A stretch of DNA of 17,146 nucleotides from Gemmatimonadota bacterium (GTDB taxonomy: Bacteria > Gemmatimonadota > Gemmatimonadetes > Palauibacterales > Palauibacteraceae): assembly GCA_029288095.1 (NCBI GenBank), contig JARFPW010000228.1, forward strand, positions 1-17,146, written 5' to 3'. Shown piece after piece: positions 1 through 7,683 of this stretch (within the stretch, counting starts at the first letter, position 1; each line of letters begins with the position of its first letter). The notes beneath the pieces were generated by a model. That model saw only the letters and a list, made by a program, of their open reading frames with translations, did no database searches and was not told the origin of the DNA. The translations under genes were made by a program, and so were the position numbers.

Positions 1-551
1 GCCATACGCAGGTGGCGGAAATGGTGCTCGAGAAGGCCAAGCGTCTCGTGGAGTACAAGCGGGACGTGGTCATTCTGCTCGACTCCATTACGCGACTGGC
101 ACGCGCCTACAACACGACCGTGCCCCACTCCGGGAAGATCCTGTCGGGTGGCGTAGATGCGAACGCTCTGCACAAGCCAAAGCGGTTCTTCGGCGCAGCC
201 CGCAACATAGAGGAAGGCGGCAGCCTCACGATTATCGCCACCGCCCTCGTCGAAACCGGTAGTCGCATGGACGAGGTCATCTTTGAGGAATTCAAGGGGA
301 CGGGAAACAGCGAAGTCCTGCTCGACCGCCAGATCGCGGACAAGAGGATCTACCCGGCCATCGACGTGAACCGCTCGAGCACGCGGCGTGAAGAACTGTT
401 GCTGGATGAAATCGAACTCAACCGTGTGTACTTGCTGCGTAACTTCCTGGCCGACATGCCGCCCGCGGAGGCGATCTCGTTCCTGCTCGAACGCCTGAAG
501 CGAACCGAAGACAATACCGAGTTCCTGGATTCGATGAAGGCGGGTGAGTAA
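1..551 (+). CDS. rho: Transcription termination factor Rho, C-terminal part (5' end outside window)
   Basis: Hexameric RNA-dependent ATPase/helicase that ends transcription at Rho-dependent sites. The frame is open from the first base (first full codon at 3), so the gene is cut by the window edge; about the last 182 residues are present, roughly 40% of a typical Rho. Visible landmarks in order: Walker B strand ILLDSITRLARAYN, the Q-loop region SGKILSGGVDANALHKPKRF, the R-loop region MDEVIFEEFKGTGN, and the NRSSTRREELL segment that carries the arginine finger in E. coli Rho. The RNA-binding OSB domain and the P-loop must lie upstream of the window. The stop TAA overlaps the start of the next gene by 8 bases, which suggests translational coupling. 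The identity is secure because the match to known Rho sequence is nearly continuous. Confidence 0.97.
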   Translation, partial: HTQVAEMVLEKAKRLVEYKRDVVILLDSITRLARAYNTTVPHSGKILSGGVDANALHKPKRFFGAARNIEEGGSLTIIATALVETGSRMDEVIFEEFKGTGNSEVLLDRQIADKRIYPAIDVNRSSTRREELLLDEIELNRVYLLRNFLADMPPAEAISFLLERLKRTEDNTEFLDSMKAGE

Positions 552-969
552 GCCGGAAGATCAGGTATCCATCCTGACGGCGGAGGCGTTGGCTGCCGCC
601 GGTCTGGCTGATCTGCGGCCAGCGTATCGTGCATTGCTCCTCCGGTTGCGGAAGCAGGATCCCGAGGGGTTCGCGGAGGCGACGACCCGCTACGAACAGG
701 TGCTGACACCAACTGTCGAGAGCGGGGCCGACCCGGTGACCGCCTGGTTGGCTTACGGCACCTGGATCGCGCGGAGACTTCTTACGGGCCGCCTCGTTGA
801 ACTGGACCCGACGGGACTCGCCACGGACGTGACCGGCGAACCGGAGGCCAGCGCCGGCGTAGTTCTGCTCTACCTTCCCGACGCCGCCAGCGAGACGGCG
901 ATCCCGATCGCCCGGCCGACCGAGCCCTCTGCCGCCCAGCGGACTGCCCTCCAACTGCTCGTTCGCTGA
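544..969 (+). CDS. Hypothetical protein between rho and gyrA
   Basis: 141 residues, GTG start. I do not recognise a family. The N-terminal two thirds look helical and charged (LRPAYRALLLRLRKQDPEG, then FAEATTRYEQVL and TAWLAYGTWIARRLL). The C-terminal third has a short hydrophobic strand-like stretch (GVVLLYLPD) and ends in a helix (AAQRTALQLLVR). There is no signal peptide, membrane segment, cysteine pattern or nucleotide-binding motif. The start overlaps the rho stop by 8 bases, so it is probably co-translated with rho; gyrA follows after 81 bases. Codon use looks like that of its neighbours and the opposite-strand frames do not give a better candidate, so it is probably a real gene. Its role is unknown; position alone hints at a link to transcription or topology but does not show one. 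Confidence 0.75.
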   Translation: MSKPEDQVSILTAEALAAAGLADLRPAYRALLLRLRKQDPEGFAEATTRYEQVLTPTVESGADPVTAWLAYGTWIARRLLTGRLVELDPTGLATDVTGEPEASAGVVLLYLPDAASETAIPIARPTEPSAAQRTALQLLVR

Positions 970-1036
970 AATCCGGTCTTGCTCGGGCCGAGTAGGTGCC
1001 GCGAGTATGCAAGCTCGAGCGATGTCGAATCCACAC

Positions 1037-1041
1037 AGGAG
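1037..1041 (+). promoter_or_regulatory. Ribosome binding site deciding the gyrA start
   Basis: AGGAG lies 9 bases before GTG at 1051. It supports 1051 over the in-frame TTG at 979, whose extra 24 residues resemble no gyrase N-terminus. Homologous proteins begin only a few residues before the conserved segment LRDSFIDYSMSVIV. Confidence 0.75.
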
Positions 1042-1050
1042 CGGTACACA

Positions 1051-3615
1051 GTGACCCACCCCGGCCCCCGGAACGAGCGGATCGTTCCCCGGCTGATCGA
1101 AGATGAACTTCGTGATTCGTTCATCGACTACTCCATGAGCGTAATCGTTCAGCGTGCACTTCCCGACGCGCGAGACGGCTTGAAGCCCGTGCACAGGCGG
1201 ATCCTCTACGCCATGTACGAGCAGGGCCTGACGCCCAACCGGGATTACCGGAAGAGCGCGACTGTCGTGGGAGACGTTCTCGGCAAGTATCACCCGCATG
1301 GCGACAGTGCGGTCTACGACACTCTCGTTCGCATGGTCCAGACCTTTTCGCTTCGCTATCCGTTGATCGACGGCCAGGGGAATTTCGGCTCGATCGACGG
1401 GGACAGCGCAGCGGCATACAGGTACACCGAGGCGCGACTGGCGTCGATTGCACTCGAACTGCTGTCGGACCTCGGCCAGGACACGGTCGACTTCGTTCCG
1501 ACCTTCGACGGCAGCAAGCAGGAGCCGACGTCGCTACCGGCCCGGCTGCCGCATCTCCTGCTCAACGGCTCGGACGGAATCGCCGTCGGGATGGCGACGA
1601 AGATCCCGCCGCACAATCTGCACGAGTTGGTCGCCGCGACACGGCACCTGGTGGAGAATCCGGCATGTGAAGTCGAGGAGCTCATCGAGTTCATCGAGGG
1701 CCCGGACTTTCCGACAGGTGGCTATATCTTCGGGTATGAGGGGATCGGGGACGCATACCGGACGGGGCGCGGGCTCATAGAGATGCGAGCCCGTCTGCAT
1801 GTTGAGGAAGGCAGTTACGGAAAGCGTTCGCTGGTTGTGACGGAGCTTCCCTATCAAGTAAATAAGTCGAGGATCATCGAGCAGATCACCAAGGTCGTGC
1901 GTAGCGGCCGCGTCGCCTCGATCACCGACCTGCGGGACGAGTCGGATCGAGACGGATTGCGACTGGTGATTGAACTCAAGCGCGATGCCGACGTCACGAA
2001 ACTCCTCAAGACGTTGTTCCTCAAGACTCAGTTGAAGACGACATTCGGAGTGATCATGCTGGCGCTGGTCGATGGTCGGCCCGTGCAGCTCGATCTTAAG
2101 CAGGCGCTGTCGTCCTTCGTCGAGCACCGCCTCGATGTAATCCGTCGCCGCGCGGCCTTCGAGATGGTGAACGCCGAGGATCGTGTCCATGTGCTCGAGG
2201 GGCTCTTGACGGCGTTGGAGGATATCGATCGTGTCATCGAGTTGATTCGCGCCTCGACGTCGCCGGCCGTCGCCGTGGATCGGCTGTGCGTCGAACTGGA
2301 ACTGACACGCGTCCAGGCTGAAGCCATCCTGGCGATGCGCCTGGCGCGGCTGACACAGCTGGAGAGCCGGAAGGTCGCTGCCGAGCGCGACGAGCTCGTC
2401 GAGCGAATAGGAGAGCTCCGTGAGCTCGTCGAACAGGATGCGGCGCGCCGTCTCCTGCTCGTCGCAGAACTGGCCGATCTTGCGGCGCGGTTTGGAGACG
2501 AACGCAGGACAGTCATCCTCGACGAGAGTCGGCCGTTCCCCCTGCCGTCCGGCGGAGATACGGGGTCCTCGATGATCCTGCTCACGCGGCTCGGCTACCT
2601 GAAGGCACAGCCGGTGCGCGGTGGCAGGAGCGAGGGTCTGGCCGGTGCGGAAGCACTGAGCGAGCGGGCCGGTGATTTCGTCACGCGGGCCTTCCTCGCC
2701 CGCTCCGAGACCGAGCTGCTGGCGTTTACGGCGGACGGACTCGTGAAGAGCATCCGGGTGTCGGACCTGCCGGTGGGCACCCGATCCTCTCGCGGTAATC
2801 GTCTGGCCGAGCTGGTTCGCGCCAAGTCCGCCGACTCGATCGTCGCGGTCGTGGCAGTCCCCGACACGGCGGATGAACGCTTCGTGCTGACGATCAGCCG
2901 GCAGGGACAGATCAAACGAACCTCGCTCTCCGAGTATGGGAACGTCCGGGGAGAGGGGATACGGGCGACCGGCCTGGGGACGGATGATCAGCTACTCGAT
3001 GTTCGTTTGACCGACGGCACGGCGGACATCGTACTCGCGACGCGACATGGGCAGATGATCCGCTTCGACGAGTCGGAGATTCGCCCGATGGGCCGATCGG
3101 CTCGCGGCGTGAAGGGCATCGAGCTGGCAGCCAAAGATGAAATCATCGGCTGCGCGTGCCCTCGGCAGGACGATGACCTGTTCCTCGTGACCTCCGCGGG
3201 CCGCGCCAAGCGTCTCCCGCTGGCCGAATTGCGCCGTCAAGGAAGGGCCGGCAAAGGTCTTTCGGTGCTTCCGGATCGACAGCAGGCGGGGGACCTGGTT
3301 GGGATCGTGAGCACTGGCGGCGACCGGCTCGTCGTCTTCGTGACGGCGTCGGGTGTCCTGGTCGACGTACGAACGGGGGCTTTGCCGTCGGTCGCCAGGC
3401 GGGATGCGGCGCTGCCGATGCCGGGGGTTGCCAGGGCAGAGCCCGTGGTGGGTCTGCATACGCGGGTTGGCGGTTCGTTGCAGGAGCCCGCCGCAGCCGC
3501 CGATGAACCGGCGACGCAGGAGCCCGCGTCCCGACTCGGAATCGCCGAGGGCGCAGGGGCGAGCGCACCCGCGGGTGGACAGCAGGAGCTAGGGTTGGAC
3601 GCCGACGACGGCTGA
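1051..3615 (+). CDS. gyrA: DNA gyrase subunit A (type IIA topoisomerase A subunit)
   Basis: Breakage-reunion subunit of the A2B2 enzyme that introduces negative supercoils using ATP. 854 residues from the GTG at 1051, normal for the family. The N-terminus shows SFIDYSMSVIVQRALPDARD, then the quinolone-determining stretch GKYHPHGDSAVYD with wild-type Ser86 and Asp90 (E. coli Ser83 and Asp87), and the catalytic tyrosine Tyr125 after Arg124 in YRYTEARL. A coiled-coil region follows (about 430-490). The C-terminal domain shows six blade-like repeats, e.g. TRLGYLKAQP, SRQGQIKRTSLSEYG and TSAGRAKRLPLAELRRQG. The canonical GyrA box (QRRGGKG-like) of blade 1 is degenerate here, VRGGRSEG near residue 522, so a ParC-like topoisomerase IV subunit remains possible. 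A low-complexity Ala/Pro/Glu tail of about 50 residues ends acidic. gyrB is in the same window on the other strand, which favours gyrase. The last 27 bases overlap the end of the convergent gene. Confidence 0.93.
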   Translation: MTHPGPRNERIVPRLIEDELRDSFIDYSMSVIVQRALPDARDGLKPVHRRILYAMYEQGLTPNRDYRKSATVVGDVLGKYHPHGDSAVYDTLVRMVQTFSLRYPLIDGQGNFGSIDGDSAAAYRYTEARLASIALELLSDLGQDTVDFVPTFDGSKQEPTSLPARLPHLLLNGSDGIAVGMATKIPPHNLHELVAATRHLVENPACEVEELIEFIEGPDFPTGGYIFGYEGIGDAYRTGRGLIEMRARLHVEEGSYGKRSLVVTELPYQVNKSRIIEQITKVVRSGRVASITDLRDESDRDGLRLVIELKRDADVTKLLKTLFLKTQLKTTFGVIMLALVDGRPVQLDLKQALSSFVEHRLDVIRRRAAFEMVNAEDRVHVLEGLLTALEDIDRVIELIRASTSPAVAVDRLCVELELTRVQAEAILAMRLARLTQLESRKVAAERDELVERIGELRELVEQDAARRLLLVAELADLAARFGDERRTVILDESRPFPLPSGGDTGSSMILLTRLGYLKAQPVRGGRSEGLAGAEALSERAGDFVTRAFLARSETELLAFTADGLVKSIRVSDLPVGTRSSRGNRLAELVRAKSADSIVAVVAVPDTADERFVLTISRQGQIKRTSLSEYGNVRGEGIRATGLGTDDQLLDVRLTDGTADIVLATRHGQMIRFDESEIRPMGRSARGVKGIELAAKDEIIGCACPRQDDDLFLVTSAGRAKRLPLAELRRQGRAGKGLSVLPDRQQAGDLVGIVSTGGDRLVVFVTASGVLVDVRTGALPSVARRDAALPMPGVARAEPVVGLHTRVGGSLQEPAAAADEPATQEPASRLGIAEGAGASAPAGGQQELGLDADDG

Positions 3616-5592
3616 GACAGACGTGGGTGGGCGGATCTCGACCCACGTCTGAGCAGGCAGTGTAACGCGGCCCGTGGCCACGTCGCGCAGGGTTAGCGAC
3701 AGCCGATAGCGGCCCGGGGGAGAGTCGGCCAGGTCCAGCCGGAGTCCGGATCGCGTCATGATGCGTCCTCCCGATTCGGCGGTACCCGAGAATTCGAGGT
3801 CGAACGGCGTCCCGTCGCCTTCGGGAGCCAGGTTTACCGTCGCCGAGTAGGCCCCACCTGGCGTCAGGTTGTACGCCTCGAAGTACACCCACATCCGGCC
3901 CGAGGCGTTCGTCACATGCGCAGGAGTAGGAGACAGCGCGACCTGATCGACCTGCGCCCAGGATCCACCCGAATCAGGCGACACCGCGATGTCGGACAGG
4001 CGGGGGAGCGAACCGCTGAAGTCCCTCACGGCTAGAGGCGCCTCCAGATAGCCTCCCGACGGGCGGTCAGCCTCGATGTCCGTGGCTTCTCGGGCGGCGC
4101 CGGCACGGACGATTACGCGCACCGAATAGCTACCCGGTGGCAACTCGAGCGGGAGTCTCGCTACTACATCCGAGTCCGGATCCGATGGCGCGAGACTTCC
4201 CGAGAATCTCGACAGTTCACCCGTGGTCTCATCGAGGGCGCTGACGATCAACTCGGCCGCCTCGACACCCCCGGTGCGCCACACGCGGGCGAGGTCCTCC
4301 CCCGATATCGCTGCCAGCAGCCAGACGCGAGTCGTCTCTGCCCGCGGCAGCCGGAACTCTATCCACTCGACGACGAATCCGATGTCCTGCGCCACATCGG
4401 GTCGTTCCGGCACGTCCGTGACCGCGTACAGGCCGTCCGCCCAAGTGAGGTCTCGTTCATTCTGGAGTGCCTGCGCGGTCTGTCCGGTGTCGAATCGGTC
4501 GAACCGATAAGCCATCCGCGCGTACTCCGGGTCAAGCGACGCGCGCGACAGGTAGATCTCGCGCAAGAACGAAGCGGGGATCCGAGACAGATTGGGGGGC
4601 AGGGCCACCATTGGACTTCGATCCTGGATGACCCTTCCATTCGGCCCGATGGGACAGCGAAACACCTCGGCCAGATTAGAGATCAGCCACCAGTTGTCGA
4701 CGCCCGCCGTCGGCGACAGGTGATACATCCGATCGCCGGCGGGAAACCGGTAGTACCACGAGACGTTGGGCTCGTAGCACTCGCCCCCGAGGAAGCTGGC
4801 CGTTTCGTCGGGAGGACCAAGCCGCAGATACAGCAATCCTCGATCATCGAACACGGGCTTGGCTTCACGACCCAATCGAGCGTTCAGATGCCCCGAACCG
4901 GCGGCTTCCTGAGCTCTTCCGCGATGAGTGTAATGGTCCAGGGCGAAGCGCAACCGTTCGTAATGAAGTCGGATTCGCTCGTCCAGGGGCGTGCCGGACG
5001 CGGCCGCCCTCTGGGACCAGAAACGCCTCAGGAACGCGCAACCATCGCGCTGACCAGCCGGTAGCCGTCGAAAAGCGTCCCAGGCTTCCGCTTCGGCCGG
5101 TGTCGCCAGCAGGTCCAGGTCGAGCCAGGCCTCCAGCGCCGCTTCTTCGTCCGCCACGGCGCAGGCCTGCCAGTACCGCTCTGCCGCCGTGTCGTCGCCG
5201 CTGAGGAATCCGATCCGGGCGGCGTCGAGGTGAAACAAGCCGGACGGGATGCCCTCGGAGGCCCGACCGAGGGCCGACGCCGCGGGCACTGCCTCGCCGG
5301 CGCGCAGCCACAACCGGGCGACGGTCAGCCAATCCGAGCCCGTGGAGGGCCCCCCGGTCGCCCGCTCCCAGCGCTCCAACAGATCCTGGACGTCCCCCCG
5401 ATCGGGATGGGCTGTCGGCTTCAGGCGGTCCGCGATCCGGTCGGCCAGCCTCTCGTGGCCCTGGTTCGAGAGTGTCACGTACACCCCACCGGGCATCGTC
5501 TGGGCGAGTGCTTGCGAGTGCGGAACGGTCAGCAACCAGAGGCCGGCGAGGGACACCCCGCGAACCAGCTGCCGGCCCGTGCGACGCGTCAC
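3589..5592 (-). CDS. Exported GWxTD-like protein C (paralogue of B)
   Basis: 667 residues, GTG start that overlaps the TAG of gene B by one base; GGAG at 5599-5602 lies 6 bases upstream. Function unknown. A Sec signal peptide (residues 1-30, hydrophobic core LAGLWLLTV, ending ALA) should leave a mature chain beginning QTMPG, the same as B. Residues about 65-165 look like helical TPR-type hairpins. About 205-315 is a GWxTD-like block (FDDRGLLYLRLGPPDE, 248-263), but the GW of the name is absent. Two strand-rich segments follow (about 405-500 and 530-655), the second with DSGGSWAQ, VYFEAYNLTPGGAY and LRLDLADSPPGRYRLSLTL. Four cysteines only: 144, 185, 272, 313. No catalytic motif or extra membrane segment is visible, so it is probably a soluble periplasmic protein or one loosely bound to the envelope. 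Its 3' end overlaps gyrA by 27 bases. The gene is certain; domain names are by eye. Confidence 0.88.
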   Translation of the reverse strand: MTRRTGRQLVRGVSLAGLWLLTVPHSQALAQTMPGGVYVTLSNQGHERLADRIADRLKPTAHPDRGDVQDLLERWERATGGPSTGSDWLTVARLWLRAGEAVPAASALGRASEGIPSGLFHLDAARIGFLSGDDTAAERYWQACAVADEEAALEAWLDLDLLATPAEAEAWDAFRRLPAGQRDGCAFLRRFWSQRAAASGTPLDERIRLHYERLRFALDHYTHRGRAQEAAGSGHLNARLGREAKPVFDDRGLLYLRLGPPDETASFLGGECYEPNVSWYYRFPAGDRMYHLSPTAGVDNWWLISNLAEVFRCPIGPNGRVIQDRSPMVALPPNLSRIPASFLREIYLSRASLDPEYARMAYRFDRFDTGQTAQALQNERDLTWADGLYAVTDVPERPDVAQDIGFVVEWIEFRLPRAETTRVWLLAAISGEDLARVWRTGGVEAAELIVSALDETTGELSRFSGSLAPSDPDSDVVARLPLELPPGSYSVRVIVRAGAAREATDIEADRPSGGYLEAPLAVRDFSGSLPRLSDIAVSPDSGGSWAQVDQVALSPTPAHVTNASGRMWVYFEAYNLTPGGAYSATVNLAPEGDGTPFDLEFSGTAESGGRIMTRSGLRLDLADSPPGRYRLSLTLRDVATGRVTLPAQTWVEIRPPTSVSAVVGVQP
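3618..3651 (+). terminator. Perfect 11-bp hairpin just after the gyrA stop
   Basis: Arms CAGACGTGGGT (3618-3628) and ACCCACGTCTG (3641-3651) are exact reverse complements with a 12-base loop, starting 3 bases after the gyrA TGA. No U-run follows, so it would be a non-canonical terminator or an mRNA 3'-end stabiliser. It also lies inside the last codons of the opposite-strand gene, before that gene's stop, so it cannot simply serve as its terminator. Confidence 0.55.
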
Positions 5593-7667
5593 TACCGGCT
5601 CCGGGAGATTACGATCGATGTCGACAGCGGTAACGTCGCCCGATTCGTACTTCCGTCGGTTACGGTCACCGACATCTCATACGTGCCAGGCGGGGTATCC
5701 TCCAACTCGAGGCGCAGGATTCTGCGCGTCCGCGGGGCCCCTTCGAAAGGCACCTCGCCATTGAACGTCAGGTCGAACTCATCGCCGTCCCCATCTTCGG
5801 CAGCCAGGGTCACGCGCGCCTCGTACTGACCCCCGGGCGTGAGGTTGTATGCCTCGAAATACACGTAGGCGACGCCATCGGGACCCGTTCGATGACCCGG
5901 TCCCGGGCGGAGACCAATGTTCGGCCCCGCGGAACCGAGGGGCGCCCAGGTCCCGCCGGAATCGGCCGCTACCGCAAGGTCGGACGTTACGGGTAGCGTG
6001 CCCGAGAGGTCGCGGACGACGATGGACTTGCGCAGGTAATTGCCCGAGCGTTCCGATCCGGGGTCCGCCAGTGCGTCTCTGACCATCAACGTGTACTGAT
6101 AATCCCCCGGGGGAACGTCTGCGGCGATGCGCACCGGCAGGCTCTCGTCCTCCCTCAAGCGCCGAGGCACGCGTGCCTCGAACGACCTGTCGTGCCTCGA
6201 GAAGTCGCCATTCTCGTCGACGAGGGCCAGGCGAGCTTCGACCTGGTACCTGAAGGAAGCCCCATCCGGACGTGCCGTGAGCTTGTCGGCTTCAATCACC
6301 GCGTTGATCCACACTCGGCTGGCGCCACGCCGCGCGCTGCGGAACTGAAGATCCTCGACCAGCAGACGCGAGTCGGGATGGACGTCCGGCTTCTCGGGTA
6401 CTCCCTGAATCGCAAACTTCGCATCCGCGTCCGTCCAATCGCGCTCGTTCTGAAGCACCCGCTGGCTCTCCAGGGCCTTGCTGCCCTGCGTATTCAGTTG
6501 CAGGCCCGGATTCGGCTCGTGCATCCGCTGTGCCGCCCGCGCGTACCGCGGGTCGAGGCCCTGGCGAGAGCGATACAGGTCCTGCAGAACGAGGTTGCCC
6601 GCCGGGCCCAGAGCGACGAATCGGTGCTGGTTGATCGGCGTCAGGGCGTTCACGGCACCCCCGGATCCCTGGGCCGAAGCTTCCGGCGCCCCACAACGGT
6701 ACACGAGGCCCAGGTTGCGAATCAGCCAGTAGTCGTCCGTGCCGCTGAAGGTGGTGAAGTGGAACACCCGGGTGCCGTCCGGATAATCGTACGCCCAACT
6801 CTCGTTCGGCTGGAAGCACTCTGCGCTGACGATCGAACGAGCCGTGCTTTGAGGATTCCCGGCGAAGCTCGTCGTCCGGTCGGGTTCACCCATCCGGATG
6901 TACAGAAGTCCGCGGTCATCGAACGCAGACCGTACCGGGCGTCCGATTTCATTGGAGAACGTGACACCCTTCCGCCCCGAACGACGCCGGTAGTTCTGCT
7001 GAGCATAGCGGGTGCGGCTGTAGTGCAAGCCCATGCGATCGCTCACGGACATCGTCGAGGCGAGCGCACGCTTTCCCCAGAAGCGACGTAGATGCAGGCA
7101 GAGGTCGGTCTGACTCGCCGGGAGCCGGCGAAATTGATCCCATTCCGCCAGCTCGTCCGGAGTTGCGAGCACCTCCACATCAAGCCAGTACTGAAGGCCC
7201 GTCTCCTCCTCCGCTACCTCACACCCCTGCCAGTAGGCCTGCTCAGCCAGATCGAAGTCCTTCGACAGGAATGCGATCCTGGCCCGGTCCAGCAGGAGCA
7301 TCGCCGGGGGCGCGCCGCCAATTCCGTCGGCGGTCAGCAAGGCGTGCTCCGCTTCCGCCGTCATGCCGGCCCTCATCCACAGCCGGGCCACCGTCACCCA
7401 TTCGAGCGCCGTGGCCGGGCCGCCCGCCTCGCGGTCCCAGCGGGCGAGCAAGTCGGCGACGTCCTCGTCGTCCGGGTCCTCGCGCATCTCCAATCTCTTC
7501 TCAATGCGCTCCGCCAGCTTCGCGTGACCGGCGTTCGACATCTCGATGAACACAGAACCCGGCATAGTCTGGGCCGACGCCTGGGGGGCGCCCACCAGCA
7601 GCGCGAGACCGATCGCCGACAGCAACCATCCGGCTCCCCTTGGAACCATGCGAACCACGTTCCCCAT
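5592..7667 (-). CDS. Exported GWxTD-like protein B
   Basis: 691 residues from ATG at 7667. That start is preferred to the 99-residue upstream extension because GAGGGGG sits 9 bases before it and a signal peptide follows at once (GWLLSAIGLALLVGA, ending ASA before QTMPG). The architecture matches C across the full length: helical TPR-like region (about 70-165), GWxTD-like block (FDDRGLLYIRMGEPD, 249-263), then two beta-rich segments (about 430-530 and 555-685) with AVAADSGGTWAP, YVYFEAYNLTPGGQY and LRLELEDTPPGTYEMSVTV. Exactly four cysteines: 149, 190, 284, 325, in the same places as in C. B has a longer loop before the third cysteine and a Gly/Ala-rich stretch after the fourth. It starts 14 bases after gene A ends. 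Function unknown. Export and the adhesin-like beta-sandwich ending suggest an envelope or extracellular role (inference). Confidence 0.88.
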   Translation of the reverse strand: MGNVVRMVPRGAGWLLSAIGLALLVGAPQASAQTMPGSVFIEMSNAGHAKLAERIEKRLEMREDPDDEDVADLLARWDREAGGPATALEWVTVARLWMRAGMTAEAEHALLTADGIGGAPPAMLLLDRARIAFLSKDFDLAEQAYWQGCEVAEEETGLQYWLDVEVLATPDELAEWDQFRRLPASQTDLCLHLRRFWGKRALASTMSVSDRMGLHYSRTRYAQQNYRRRSGRKGVTFSNEIGRPVRSAFDDRGLLYIRMGEPDRTTSFAGNPQSTARSIVSAECFQPNESWAYDYPDGTRVFHFTTFSGTDDYWLIRNLGLVYRCGAPEASAQGSGGAVNALTPINQHRFVALGPAGNLVLQDLYRSRQGLDPRYARAAQRMHEPNPGLQLNTQGSKALESQRVLQNERDWTDADAKFAIQGVPEKPDVHPDSRLLVEDLQFRSARRGASRVWINAVIEADKLTARPDGASFRYQVEARLALVDENGDFSRHDRSFEARVPRRLREDESLPVRIAADVPPGDYQYTLMVRDALADPGSERSGNYLRKSIVVRDLSGTLPVTSDLAVAADSGGTWAPLGSAGPNIGLRPGPGHRTGPDGVAYVYFEAYNLTPGGQYEARVTLAAEDGDGDEFDLTFNGEVPFEGAPRTRRILRLELEDTPPGTYEMSVTVTDGSTNRATLPLSTSIVISRSR
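5599..5602 (-). promoter_or_regulatory. Ribosome binding site of protein C inside gene B
   Basis: GGAG on the minus strand, 6 bases before the GTG at 5592. It lies within the last codons of gene B, whose stop shares a base with the C start (TAGTG), so C is probably translated by ribosomes finishing B. Confidence 0.55.
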
Positions 7668-7676
7668 ATTCCGTTG

Positions 7677-7683
7677 CCCCCTC
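7677..7683 (-). promoter_or_regulatory. Ribosome binding site of protein B over the stop of A
   Basis: Minus-strand GAGGGGG overlaps the TGA of gene A and lies 9 bases before the ATG at 7667. It supports that start and implies translational coupling of A and B. Confidence 0.55.

Noticed and set aside
979..1050. TTG start for gyrA at 979 and a promoter in 970-1050
   Set aside because: AGGAG points to GTG at 1051. The best -35-like and -10-like pair (TTGCTC and TATGCA) is 21 bases apart, too far for a sigma-70 promoter; short palindromes at 982-992 and 1013-1020 are common by chance.
418..1299. 293-residue minus-strand frame opposite rho, the small gene and gyrA
   Set aside because: It crosses three plus-strand genes, two of them certain, and has shadow-like composition.
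3580..3612. Beta-clamp-binding motif at the GyrA C-terminus (QQELGLD)
   Set aside because: Only a partial fit to the QLxLF consensus, in a low-complexity tail that is also constrained by the overlapping gene.
6192..7091. 299-residue plus-strand frame opposite protein B
   Set aside because: Shadow of B, whose motifs match its paralogue C; no ribosome site or motif of its own.
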